Shown in pieces: positions 53,974 through 62,814 of a stretch of DNA of 64,000 nucleotides (position 1 is the stretch's first letter; every line of letters starts with the position of its first letter). The DNA is taken from the NCBI GenBank assembly GCA_020629545.1, contig JAHDDC010000017.1:1-64000 (forward strand). Direction: 5' to 3'. Source of the DNA: Hellea sp. Lineage in GTDB: Bacteria > Pseudomonadota > Alphaproteobacteria > Caulobacterales > Maricaulaceae. Both the position numbers and the translations under genes were made by a program. The notes under the pieces are model-generated. The model was not told the origin of the DNA and made no database searches. It saw only the letters and a list, made by a program, of their open reading frames with translations.

Positions 53974-54071
53974 ATCTCTTCCTCCCCTTAAAGAGATGCT
54001 AGCGCCCTCTCCCCTTTTGGCGCTTACGAAAAGCAGACCGGAGCCGCCCCTTCTGAGTCTGCTTTTCTTTT
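53974..54071 (+). ncRNA. Candidate small RNA: three tandem hairpins with identical C-rich loops and a terminator
   Basis: Hairpin 1: ATCTCTT / AAGAGAT (53974-53997) with a 10-nt loop holding CTCCCCTT. Hairpin 2: AGCGCC / GGCGCT (54001-54024) with a 12-nt loop holding CTCCCCTT. Hairpin 3: an 11-bp stem GAAAAGCAGAC / GTCTGCTTTTC (54028-54067) with an 18-nt loop holding CGCCCCTT, followed by TTTT. All stems are perfect and the spacers are exactly 3 nt. Hairpin 3 plus the U-run works as an intrinsic terminator. The form matches C-rich anti-Shine-Dalgarno-loop sRNAs of alphaproteobacteria (such as the CcsR, alpha-r14 or GsrN type). The 5' end is probably upstream, about 53950-53970; no clear promoter is seen. 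The strand is set by the U-run. Confidence 0.75.
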
Positions 54072-54112
54072 ACCCATTTGCATCTGAGTTCAATCCCTCC
54101 TATTTGATTTTC

Positions 54113-54574
54113 ATGAATAGCCGAGCCAAAGACTTATGGCGCGAATATTGCGCTGCAACTGGATATACTGGGCAATGCCCACCTATTGACCAATTTGGTG
54201 ATAGCAAAGAGCTGGGTGATGAACTTCTTGACCTGGTCCTTGCCGGGCGAAAGCAAGCGACTTGTGAACTTAAAATCTGGTTTGATAATCACAATGAGGC
54301 GCTTCCGAAACCGGGAGATCACTGGATTATTACAAATGGTTCGGGAATGCCAAAATGCATTATACAAACGACACAGGTGGACTTTTGCGCGGTTCAGGAC
54401 GTTGATGAAAAGTTTGCGAGCGACGAAGGCGAAGGCGACTCGTCACTGAAATGGTGGAAAAATGCACATGACGCCTATTTCGAACGTCAAGCGGATCGAG
54501 ATGGTTTTACATATACAGATAATATGATTTGCGTCTGTGAACGCTTCAAGCTTGTCTGGCCTCTATTGAATTAA
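54113..54574 (+). CDS. ASCH-domain protein
   Basis: 153 residues from ATG 54113. The frame is open to 53945, but that extension runs through the hairpin region and has low-complexity codons, so it is rejected. The ASCH fold shows ELLDLVLAGRKQATCELKIWF, then GDHWIITNGSGMPKCIIQTTQV and DSSLKWWKNAHDAYFERQ. Related proteins bind RNA or hydrolyse N4-acetylcytidine. There is no good ribosome-binding site, although the sRNA terminator ends only 41 bases before it. It is coupled to the next gene by a 1-base overlap. Confidence 0.85.
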   Translation: MNSRAKDLWREYCAATGYTGQCPPIDQFGDSKELGDELLDLVLAGRKQATCELKIWFDNHNEALPKPGDHWIITNGSGMPKCIIQTTQVDFCAVQDVDEKFASDEGEGDSSLKWWKNAHDAYFERQADRDGFTYTDNMICVCERFKLVWPLLN

Positions 54575-55041
54575 TGACACGCAATCCCCATCCAGTTCGC
54601 AAGTTATCAATGCTCGAAAAGAGCTTGTTACCGGCCCGCATGGCCAAAAATATCGATCTTGACGCGGTTGAAATACACGATCGTCCCTGGATGGTTTTGA
54701 CACCTAGGAATGTGACCGTCGTTCGAGGGTATAAAATATTCTATCCTGGGGACCCCGGACCATTAGAAAGCATCACGCACTTAGCCCATCTTGTTCATGA
54801 ACTCGTCCATGTCTGGCAATATGTTTATCGTGGTGTCAGCCTTTATTCCCCGCGCTGGGCCGATAGACGATATCGATACCGACTTTACGACGGTGATCAT
54901 TTTTCAAATTTTGGCCTCGAACAACAAGCGGCAATTGTTGAAGATGGTTTTTTGATGCGTCACGGGTTTAGGCCTCGCTGGGCGCAAAACTCTCCTGAGT
55001 TACGTCATGTGACAGAAACGATAAACACCTGTAAGTTTTAA
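54574..55041 (+). CDS. HExxH-motif putative metallopeptidase (vgr-related family)
   Basis: 155 residues. The zincin motif HELVHVWQY is near residue 75, in a context typical of the small alphaproteobacterial family often annotated vgr-related protein (DUF4157-like). After it come VSLYSPRWADRRYRYRLYDG and FGLEQQAAIVEDGF, where a third zinc ligand Glu could lie. No signal peptide. Substrate unknown. ATG overlaps the stop of the ASCH gene (TAATGA). Confidence 0.8.
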   Translation: MTRNPHPVRKLSMLEKSLLPARMAKNIDLDAVEIHDRPWMVLTPRNVTVVRGYKIFYPGDPGPLESITHLAHLVHELVHVWQYVYRGVSLYSPRWADRRYRYRLYDGDHFSNFGLEQQAAIVEDGFLMRHGFRPRWAQNSPELRHVTETINTCKF

Positions 55042-55042
55042 A

Positions 55043-57055
55043 CTATCCGTTTTTACCTTCGGCCCATATCTCATAGTCGGCGATCATTTTTTTAAATCTG
55101 GGGTGGTCCTGCAACCCATCAGCCCATTCACTATCTTGCATGACGAGAACCATGAAAGGCCCTGTGATATCGCGCATCTTTTCAAGATAATCTAAAGCCC
55201 GCTCTGGACTTCCTGCACGTGCAAATGCATCGGCAATATCGGCATAATCAGTCAACGCCGACATATAATCGTCGATGGGGAGATTTTCATATTGCTTGGC
55301 CAATTTCTCAACCACCGATAAATCTCCAAAGAGGCCAGGTAAGGTAACCGGCGAGTATTCCAAACCACTATGCCATTCCGCGGCTGGAAAATCTGCCGAT
55401 CTGATGCGCAATGCATCTATTTCTTTGTCTGCCTGCTCTTTTTCGCCCATTGCTAATAAACCGCGAATTCTGGTAATTTCATACATGGCTGGATTACGGA
55501 CATTCGATCTCATATGTTCTGGCCAGGCCGCAAGCGCGGTCAATATTTTCTCCGGGTCCCTCGTCGCAATGGCATAGTCTACTTTTTGTTTTGGGAGGTA
55601 GTTCTCCGTTTTTAATATGGCGTCATAGGCTCCAAGCTCATCACCTTGAAACTGCAACACAGATGCCTCGAAAGCGGCGCCACGAATGGAGTTCGGCTGC
55701 ATCATTTTTGCACGCTCTACCATTGCATTTGCGCCATCAAAATCACCGATCAAAACACGGGTTAGAGCCAGCTCCGGGATAAGATAAAAAGACAACGGAT
55801 CAAGCCTATGCGCTTTTTCGAGATCCACCGCGGAGTCGACAAACCGCCCGAGACGCCTTGCAATGAAGGCCTTACCTGCGAGCGCATCCACGCTATTTGG
55901 CGCAACTTTTAGCGCTTTATCAAATAATCTATCAGCTCTGCGAAAGTCCTGATAACCCCAATAGTAGTAAAATCCATCTGAAAATAATGTTTCAAATGTA
56001 TCGGGCGATAAAGCTATCGCTTTATCCAGGTTTGCACGTGCGGCCTCGCGATAGCTGCTGTCTCGACCATGAAACCAATATAAAGCCATTTGAGCGTAAG
56101 CTTTGCCTGCGAAAGCTTCGGCATAATTAGGGTCAACATCGATGGCTTTTCCATATGAAGCCACAGCTTTGATAAGATCAGATTCGTTCCCACCATTCGG
56201 CCGAGCAAGTAAACGGCCCTGCATATAGGCCTCAAAAGCCATCACGTTTTGGGTTGGCTGAGATGTCAGGATCGTTTTTTCTTCACCCGAAATAATGGTC
56301 TCAAGTGCTTCTGCGATAACATCAGTTATCTCGGCCTGAATATCAAATATGTTTTCCGTGGTTAGGGCGCGGTCATAATTTTCGGCCCATAAATGAGTGT
56401 CATCTTTACCATCGATCAACTGAACTGTAATTCGCACGCGGTCTCCAGCCCGTTGTACTGCGCCTTCCAAGATTACGGCGACGCCCAATTCTTTGGCAAT
56501 ATCGGGAATGCGCTTGGAGGTTTCCCGATAGCCCATGACAGATGTCCTGGAGATAACTTCCATAGTGTCTATTTTGGAAAGCTGAGTTAAAAGCTCGTCG
56601 TGGATTCCATCCGCGAAATAGGCATCATCTTGATTTGCACTTCGATTAGTGAAAGGCAAAACCGCTACAGAATTATTTCCAGAGAGACTAGCAACTCTGA
56701 CCTTATTTCCCGGATTAAATATACCAGCAGCCATCACCCCTGCCACAAGCAGCAATCCAAAAATAATAGCAATATCCAGACGCTTACCCGTTGTCTCTGA
56801 TATGCTCGCCTCCGGCGAAACGAGAGCCGTTCGTTTAAAGCCGTCAGGTGTGAGTTCAAATGCCCAAGCCAATACTACTGATATTGGTAATCCCATAATT
56901 GCCAGAGACATTACGAAAGCATCGAACCATTCAGGAAGGTTCATTACATTTTCGAGTGTCAGTGCAGTTTGAACCAGGAACCAGGCACCTACAACATATG
57001 CCGCCACGACACGAAATACGTTGCGCCTTCGCATTTCCCTGAAGAAATTTACCAC
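55043..57055 (-). CDS. Membrane-anchored TolB/FlgO-like and TPR protein
   Basis: 670 residues from GTG 57055; the longer frame starts at GTG 57097. The N-terminus FFREMRRRNVFRVVAAYVVGAWF is typical of a large family of signalling proteins. Two or three TM segments follow (about 12-30, 45-62, 98-117). A FlgO/TolB-type domain then begins: SVAVLPFTNRSANQDDAYFADGIHDELLTQLSKI (read in parts). The rest is TPR repeats (280-640). These proteins are often annotated adenylate cyclase, but no cyclase catalytic domain is present here. Confidence 0.85.
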   Translation of the reverse strand: MVNFFREMRRRNVFRVVAAYVVGAWFLVQTALTLENVMNLPEWFDAFVMSLAIMGLPISVVLAWAFELTPDGFKRTALVSPEASISETTGKRLDIAIIFGLLLVAGVMAAGIFNPGNKVRVASLSGNNSVAVLPFTNRSANQDDAYFADGIHDELLTQLSKIDTMEVISRTSVMGYRETSKRIPDIAKELGVAVILEGAVQRAGDRVRITVQLIDGKDDTHLWAENYDRALTTENIFDIQAEITDVIAEALETIISGEEKTILTSQPTQNVMAFEAYMQGRLLARPNGGNESDLIKAVASYGKAIDVDPNYAEAFAGKAYAQMALYWFHGRDSSYREAARANLDKAIALSPDTFETLFSDGFYYYWGYQDFRRADRLFDKALKVAPNSVDALAGKAFIARRLGRFVDSAVDLEKAHRLDPLSFYLIPELALTRVLIGDFDGANAMVERAKMMQPNSIRGAAFEASVLQFQGDELGAYDAILKTENYLPKQKVDYAIATRDPEKILTALAAWPEHMRSNVRNPAMYEITRIRGLLAMGEKEQADKEIDALRIRSADFPAAEWHSGLEYSPVTLPGLFGDLSVVEKLAKQYENLPIDDYMSALTDYADIADAFARAGSPERALDYLEKMRDITGPFMVLVMQDSEWADGLQDHPRFKKMIADYEIWAEGKNG

Positions 57056-57122
57056 TAGTCCCGTCTCTTTTATATTTTTATGAGCGAGACCTAACACGGT
57101 TCGAGTAGTTGTTCAATCAGAC

Positions 57123-58742
57123 TTAAATTGTGTCGGGACGACCTAACCAGAACCCTTGTAGGTAGTTAACACCCAACCTTTCAACCATACGCGCATCAGC
57201 TTCGCTGTCGATCATTTCAGCAACAGTCTTAAGACCGAAAACATTGGCCATTTCAGCCAATAGCCTGACCATGTTCTGCTTCTTGGAGTCGCGGGCGATA
57301 TTTTGAACAAGGCTTCCGTCAATTTTTAATATTTGAGCTTCAATCGCCATCAAGTTTTCAAAGCTAGTATGACCTGCTCCGAAATCATCAATTGCCATCA
57401 TTGCCCCCAAGGACTGGATCGCAGACGAAAATTTGTTAATCGCTTCCATGTTTTCCATGGCCATTGTCTCGGTTAATTCTATGATGATATCACTGGCTCT
57501 GGCACCTAAGGTCGAAAGATCTGATAAATAGGCATGGCGCGCACTATCATTCACAATGGTTCCGACGGAAACATTTATCGCCAATTTCAGATTTTGATTT
57601 TCACGCAACGCATTACGAGCCAGTGCGAGTGCGCGACGGTCCAAACGGTCGATTAAACCAAAGTCCTCTGCAGCTTCTATGTAAGGAAAGGCCGTTTCGA
57701 GTTCATCGAATTCATTGCGAAAACGCAGAAGCGCTTCGTAATAGGCGACTTCACGCCTTATGGACAATTGGATTGGCTGAAAAACCAGTTGAAATCGATC
57801 TTGCTCTAAGCCTGTCAAAATATCAACTTCATCGATTTTTTTTCGTGGACGAAAAATCAAAGGAGATTGATTGCTTGCACGTTGTTCCCTCAATTCGACG
57901 CTACGAGTAATTTGAGGGACTGTTTCAATTCCAATCTTAAGTCCCGGTTTCAATGCTCCAACCGGGCTTTCAACCGGGATTTCCAGAATGTATTTGATCT
58001 TTTTGCTTTGAGCTAAAAGTTGCTGTGCTGAGGAATTTGGGAAATAAAGCTGGAAATGCCGATTTTCATCATAGGCAATATAATCTGATGGGGATAGTTG
58101 CCCAGCCAGTCTCTTTGTCAGGGCTTTCACTATGTAATCAAAAATTTGCGGCCCGTAGATCTCTTTTATCGCGGTAGTATCTTCAACTTGAATCCGGATA
58201 ATTTGAGTAGAGTGTCCCAAGATTTGAGAATGCCTAAGAATGTCCAGAATTTCATCTTCTGTCATACATTCCTGCTGGGCAGATGTGTCGACATTGATGT
58301 GTTCAAGTTTGGCTTGTGAGCTGATATCTTTTAGAACACCAATGATATAAGTGGGTTCATTCTCGTTGCCTTGAATTCTTTCACCGCTCTCCTCGATCCA
58401 TACTAACTCGTTGTCATCACGCATGACCTGGTAGGAAACTACGTAACGCGCACCGTCGAAGGTCAATCGATCAATAGCCGATTGCCTCAAAGGCTGCAGG
58501 TTGTCGGGCAAGCCAGCATGAAACACAGCATGTGTTGATGGCAGCTCAGAGGGTGAGCAATCCAGAAGGCGAGCCGCTAATATGGGCTCAGGCCACGTCA
58601 TAATCTGCGCGGACTTTGGCCCTCGTAATGAAAAGGAAGTTGCATCAAGAAGCGCTAAAGCCGTTCTTTGACCAATTTCAGAAGTGGATGGCGATCCAAA
58701 AGGAAAAAGCCTGCGCCCACTATGCTTTTGTCCCACCGCCAT
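57123..58742 (-). CDS. PAS-degenerate GGDEF-EAL c-di-GMP phosphodiesterase
   Basis: 539 residues. A PAS-like sensor occupies about 45-140 (WIEESGERIQGNENEPTYIIGVLKDIS, read in parts). A GGDEF-like region follows without the GGDEF motif (YIAYDENRHFQLYF), so no cyclase activity is expected. The EAL domain (about 300-539) has YEALLRF, NVSVGT, IIELTETMAM, IDDFGAGHTS, LKIDGSLV and TVAEMID, so the metal and catalytic residues look intact. It degrades c-di-GMP, opposing PleD. It follows the 4-TM gene by 2 bases. Confidence 0.88.
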   Translation of the reverse strand: MAVGQKHSGRRLFPFGSPSTSEIGQRTALALLDATSFSLRGPKSAQIMTWPEPILAARLLDCSPSELPSTHAVFHAGLPDNLQPLRQSAIDRLTFDGARYVVSYQVMRDDNELVWIEESGERIQGNENEPTYIIGVLKDISSQAKLEHINVDTSAQQECMTEDEILDILRHSQILGHSTQIIRIQVEDTTAIKEIYGPQIFDYIVKALTKRLAGQLSPSDYIAYDENRHFQLYFPNSSAQQLLAQSKKIKYILEIPVESPVGALKPGLKIGIETVPQITRSVELREQRASNQSPLIFRPRKKIDEVDILTGLEQDRFQLVFQPIQLSIRREVAYYEALLRFRNEFDELETAFPYIEAAEDFGLIDRLDRRALALARNALRENQNLKLAINVSVGTIVNDSARHAYLSDLSTLGARASDIIIELTETMAMENMEAINKFSSAIQSLGAMMAIDDFGAGHTSFENLMAIEAQILKIDGSLVQNIARDSKKQNMVRLLAEMANVFGLKTVAEMIDSEADARMVERLGVNYLQGFWLGRPDTI

Positions 58743-58744
58743 GA

Positions 58745-59182
58745 CTAGTCAGCAAAGCTCTCAACCATGCCAAAGTCGCGGCGCGCACTTGCTATCGTGA
58801 CCATAAATCCTGCCATGACATCGAGCAGGCACATCATCATGATTAAGAAAAAGACTGAAGTTGCAAAAGCCGGGAACATTAAAAACTCAACTAAGCAAAC
58901 AATAAACAGAACCATAGAGAAAGCATGGTTCATTACGGCGGCACGGCCGAAACCAGTCGATTTCAGAAGTTCAAAAAATAGAAGAAGGATTGTTAAAGCA
59001 ATTAAAGCATGCCCGGGTGTCACATGCCAAACGGCTTCTGATGCCATAGGAACCGCTAAAAAATCCTGGTCCATGCGGCTTCTAACATAGGCTGTGCTCG
59101 CAAATTCCTTTCCGGATAATGCGATAATATTGTAAACGGCGACCGGTATCAAAAGTAGCGGAAACACGGTAAAAATTCGCAT
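58745..59182 (-). CDS. Four-TM membrane protein upstream of the EAL gene
   Basis: 145 residues, not a named family. Hydrophobic segments are about 4-22, 57-73, 84-104 and 107-131. The loop between segments 1 and 2 (about 25-55) is polar. A 2-base gap and shared direction with the EAL gene make co-transcription very likely. It could be a membrane sensor or anchor for the phosphodiesterase; that is inference from position only. Confidence 0.7.
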   Translation of the reverse strand: MRIFTVFPLLLIPVAVYNIIALSGKEFASTAYVRSRMDQDFLAVPMASEAVWHVTPGHALIALTILLLFFELLKSTGFGRAAVMNHAFSMVLFIVCLVEFLMFPAFATSVFFLIMMMCLLDVMAGFMVTIASARRDFGMVESFAD

Positions 59183-59289
59183 GGTATGCCCTCAAGCAAA
59201 GTTATACTTAAGGAAGTCTATAGAAATAAGGCTTGCAAAGGGTTAACGCACTACGCCTAAATGCAATTCCTAAAACTTACTGTCTGAAC

Positions 59290-60027
59290 CTATAACTCGT
59301 CCCAACCTTGCGGGTTTCGCGCCCGTTTATTCAGCCACATAACGCCTCTAAGGTCTGCAATAGAAACTATTAATCGACCAAAATTAGTGTATTTTGAGTC
59401 TCCGAACTCGCGATGTCTGTGATTTACATCGCAAAACTCTGTCGCATAACCTTCCCGCAACATGAGAGCTGGAATATAGCGGTGAATGTGATCGAAATAA
59501 GGAAGTCTAAGAAATGCCTCTCGCGAAAACACTTTAAGGCCGCAACCCGTATCATCCGCCTTATCGTTCAGTAGCTTTTTGCGAACCCCATTACCAAATT
59601 TCGAACCAATTTTTTTTGCCCAGCTATCTTGACGTTTTGCGCGGCGGCCTCCCACAAGACCCAAGTTTTCAGGCGCATCCACTCGGGTAAATTGCTTATA
59701 TAATGCAGGAATATCAGCGGGGTCATTTTGTCCGTCCCCATCGAGCGTAGCGATGATAGGCGCATTTGCCGCTAATATTCCAGTCCTAACAGCTCGAGAT
59801 TGTCCTGCATTTTGCCGATGTGATAAGACGCGCAACGACGGCAGTTCCGCCTTGAGAGCCTTAAGAACATCAACAGTGTTATCAGTACTGCAATCATTGA
59901 CGAAATTCATTTCATATGGAATTTCCGACAGAGCTGTGTGGATTTCCCGTGCAAGCTTTTCTACGTTCTCCGCCTCATTGTAGACGGGAATTACAACAGA
60001 AATTTTGGGCTGACTTGTCTTGGACAT
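59290..60027 (-). CDS. Family 2 glycosyltransferase, dolichol-phosphate-mannose-synthase type
   Basis: 245 residues from ATG 60027; a longer frame to 60078 is less likely. GT2 motifs: ISVVIPVYNEAENVEKLA, NDCSTDNTVDVLK, ATLDGDGQNDPADIPALY (DxD-like) and GRRAKRQDSWAKK with GCGLKVFSREAFLRLPY. It most likely makes a polyprenyl-phosphate sugar donor for the divergent ArnT-like enzyme next door. No C-terminal membrane segments. Divergent promoter region of 108 bases. Confidence 0.9.
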   Translation of the reverse strand: MSKTSQPKISVVIPVYNEAENVEKLAREIHTALSEIPYEMNFVNDCSTDNTVDVLKALKAELPSLRVLSHRQNAGQSRAVRTGILAANAPIIATLDGDGQNDPADIPALYKQFTRVDAPENLGLVGGRRAKRQDSWAKKIGSKFGNGVRKKLLNDKADDTGCGLKVFSREAFLRLPYFDHIHRYIPALMLREGYATEFCDVNHRHREFGDSKYTNFGRLIVSIADLRGVMWLNKRARNPQGWDEL

Positions 60028-60135
60028 AGTTACTCTTGCGCTTTTGGGACTGATGCCATGTTGTTTTAGAGGACACAACTATAGCCCGCATAGAAAAGTC
60101 TCAACATCTATTACAGTTTCCCCTATAAGACGATT

Positions 60136-61815
60136 ATGACGGGGACTTCCGGACATCGTAAACCCCATATTTTCTATGTGGGAATTCTCGTACTTATCAC
60201 TCTATGCATGAGTTTGCCGGGAATCGCCACCATGCAGGTTATTGATCGTGACGAAGCGAGATATGCTCAAGCGACGGTTCAAATGGTGGAAAGTGGAGAC
60301 TACCTAAATATCCGCTTTCAGGATCGAGCCCGGAACAAAAAACCTGCGGGCATATATTGGTTGCAAGCCGGTTCCGTAAAAGTTTTCACTAACTCAGGTG
60401 ATCGAAAAATCTGGGCGCATAGATTGATTTCCGTTCTTGGCGCATTATTGGCAGTTCTATCAACATATTGGGGCGCACTTGCAGTCATCGGAAGACGGGG
60501 AGCATTTTGGAGCGGGGCAATTTTAGCGACGACGCTATTATTGACCTTCGAAGCCCATATAGCCAAGACAGATGCAATGCTATGTGGTTTATCGGCATTG
60601 TGCCTGGCCTGTTTGATACGCCTGCAAAGACAAAATCATGTGCGAACGGCCTTTCTCTTTTGGATTGGGTTAGCTTCGGCCATAATGATAAAAGGACCTA
60701 TAACCCCGGCGATCATTATTCTCGCGCTCGTGACTTACGCAATATGGCAACGCGACGTGGCTTGGATGCGGCGTTTAATCAATGTTCCTGCTATCGTCAT
60801 TGGTTTTTTTATCGTTGTGCCATGGGCCGTTGCAATTGGTTTGGAAACCAATGGAGCCTTTTTCAAGGACTCTATCGGGGGCGACATGGGATCAAAGATT
60901 GTCAGTGGTCAAGAGAGTCATGGGGCGTGGCCCGGATATTACAGCCTAACTTTATCTATATTTTTCTGGCCAGGCATTCTCCTTTTAGTTCCAGGAATCG
61001 CCCTGGCCATGAAAATAGCTAAGCAAAAAAAGGGTGATGAGCCATTAAAACAGTCTATGTGTCTACTACTGTGCTGGGTTTTACCGTTCTTTCTCATTCT
61101 TGAACTCGTTCCAACCAAGTTACCAAACTACCCATTGCCACTCTATCCCGCATTATCAATATTTTGCGGCGGGGCCTTATTGGCTCTGCTGGGCGACAAC
61201 CTCAAGCGTAGCCGCCGGATCGGCGCCTTCCTATTCCTCCTTGTCGGAATTATTGCTATTATCGCAATTTTCGCAGTGGATAGTCTCTATTCAGAGATAG
61301 CCAGTCCGGTTTTTTTCTTATTTCCGCTTTTGATAATTTTAGCGTTTGTCAGCAGCTATTTCGTATGGCGTGGTGAGATTCAAAACGGCATCATTGGAGC
61401 ATTATTACTAACGGGGTTTCTGAGCCCACTTACCTATGCTCATATCTTCCCTCGTCTCTCAGAATTGCGGCTTTCAGACAGAATCGAAAAAAAGCTCAAT
61501 GACAATGAGATTAATCCCAATCGGGTCCTTTCTCCGAATTTTACAGAACCTAGCCTCGTTTATGCGCTGGGCACTGACATTCTATTGGGGGACAAAGCAG
61601 ATGCCGCATTAGACAACGGACTTCTTATCGGCGACGTTATTATTATCGACGAAATAGAAGCAGAAACAAGACATGAGACAATGCAGATAAATTCAAAAAT
61701 CCGCGATAAAGACAACTGCTTGAGAGAATTTGGCCGCATCGAAGGGACCAACTATTCAAAAGGAGATCCGGTACACATCAAACTCTATGTCGTTCGATCT
61801 TGTAAGCCAGCCTAA
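60136..61815 (+). CDS. ArnT/PMT-like polyprenyl-phosphate glycosyltransferase (GT39/GT83)
   Basis: 559 residues, polytopic inner-membrane protein. The catalytic loop VIDRDEARYAQATVQM with the acidic DxDE residues follows the first TM helix, as in ArnT. KKPAGIYWLQAGSVKVF is the second conserved block. Then come ten or more TM segments (for example 90-110, 130-160, 185-205) and a soluble C-terminal domain. It probably adds an undecaprenyl-linked sugar to lipid A, a protein or a glycan. The stop is directly followed by the convergent GT2 stop. Confidence 0.9.
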   Translation: MTGTSGHRKPHIFYVGILVLITLCMSLPGIATMQVIDRDEARYAQATVQMVESGDYLNIRFQDRARNKKPAGIYWLQAGSVKVFTNSGDRKIWAHRLISVLGALLAVLSTYWGALAVIGRRGAFWSGAILATTLLLTFEAHIAKTDAMLCGLSALCLACLIRLQRQNHVRTAFLFWIGLASAIMIKGPITPAIIILALVTYAIWQRDVAWMRRLINVPAIVIGFFIVVPWAVAIGLETNGAFFKDSIGGDMGSKIVSGQESHGAWPGYYSLTLSIFFWPGILLLVPGIALAMKIAKQKKGDEPLKQSMCLLLCWVLPFFLILELVPTKLPNYPLPLYPALSIFCGGALLALLGDNLKRSRRIGAFLFLLVGIIAIIAIFAVDSLYSEIASPVFFLFPLLIILAFVSSYFVWRGEIQNGIIGALLLTGFLSPLTYAHIFPRLSELRLSDRIEKKLNDNEINPNRVLSPNFTEPSLVYALGTDILLGDKADAALDNGLLIGDVIIIDEIEAETRHETMQINSKIRDKDNCLREFGRIEGTNYSKGDPVHIKLYVVRSCKPA

Positions 61816-62757
61816 TTAAGAACCTCTGACAGCTTTCCGAATAACCAAATACCAAGCCCGACCTACAATGGCCAGAGTCATAAATGGGATAGCTGCATAG
61901 GCAAGAATTTTGCCTCCAACGCTTTGGGCATTCTTTTTGAAGTAATAGATGAAGCCTTTCAGCTTCTCCCATTCTACCTGTTGGCGCCTTACATCACTCG
62001 TCGATCCATAATGCATGACGCTGGCTTTCGGATGAAACACAACAGTTCCCCCCAGTTCGCGCGTGCGTCGGCAAATATCGATATCCTCGACATGTAAGAA
62101 AAATGCCTCGTCGAACCCGCCGGTGATTTCAAAAGAATCGCGCGAGGTCATCATGAAAGCACCACTTACGATATCAACCGGATAGGGTGTTTTCGGAATG
62201 GGCTCATTCTCCATATGTATCGATTTTAACCCGGGCAATTTGTGCATCCCCGTAAATGATACGAATGCGCTGATTGGATTGAGTTCTCGTCGGCGACTTC
62301 CACGCTGCTCACGTCCCTCAACATCCCGTAAAAGCCCGCCAACGATCCAGGGCGCCGCTAAGTTTTTACCACATTCTGCAAGACGTCTCGCGCTACCCGG
62401 GACTAAAACGGCATCGGGGTTCAAAAACAGAAAATATTCCCCGCTAGCAAATGAAACGCCATAGTTACAGCCTTTGGAAAACCCAATATTACCTTGTCCC
62501 TGGATGAGTTTCACTCTGTCATCCGTAGCGATTAACTGATTAATGCTTTGACGACCCGCTTCGGTCGTTCCGTTATCTACAAGAATTAGCTCGTAAATAT
62601 CCCGGTCTTCCAAAACACTACGCACAGCTTCTGACAGCGCTGGGCCGGTCTTATAGCTGACCATAATAACGCTAATTCTGGGCCGCAGTTTTGCCTGCGG
62701 CATATGTAGTATTTTTGCGTCCACTTGACTTCCTAGCCCCACATTAATGAGGCCCAT
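61816..62757 (-). CDS. Family 2 glycosyltransferase (rhamnosyltransferase/WbbL-like)
   Basis: 313 residues from ATG 62757. ATG 62703 (MPQAKLRPRIS) and TTG 62790 are alternatives; none has a good ribosome-binding site. Motifs: ISVIMVSYKTGPAL, ELILVDNGTTEA, GYFLFLNPDAVLVPG, GAFMMTSRDSFE and FFLHVEDIDICRRTRELGG. A C-terminal membrane segment (about 285-305, LAYAAIPFMTLAIVGRAWYL) anchors it. It probably extends a surface polysaccharide. Confidence 0.88.
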   Translation of the reverse strand: MGLINVGLGSQVDAKILHMPQAKLRPRISVIMVSYKTGPALSEAVRSVLEDRDIYELILVDNGTTEAGRQSINQLIATDDRVKLIQGQGNIGFSKGCNYGVSFASGEYFLFLNPDAVLVPGSARRLAECGKNLAAPWIVGGLLRDVEGREQRGSRRRELNPISAFVSFTGMHKLPGLKSIHMENEPIPKTPYPVDIVSGAFMMTSRDSFEITGGFDEAFFLHVEDIDICRRTRELGGTVVFHPKASVMHYGSTSDVRRQQVEWEKLKGFIYYFKKNAQSVGGKILAYAAIPFMTLAIVGRAWYLVIRKAVRGS

Positions 62758-62814
62758 ATGTACGAAGTCAGCTGTTCTGTAAAGTGACAATGCGAGTCAA
62801 CTTCCCTTTTCAAT

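Noticed and set aside
53945-54112. N-terminal extension of the ASCH protein
   Set aside because: The frame crosses the three hairpins and has no ribosome-binding site; ATG 54113 begins the conserved domain.
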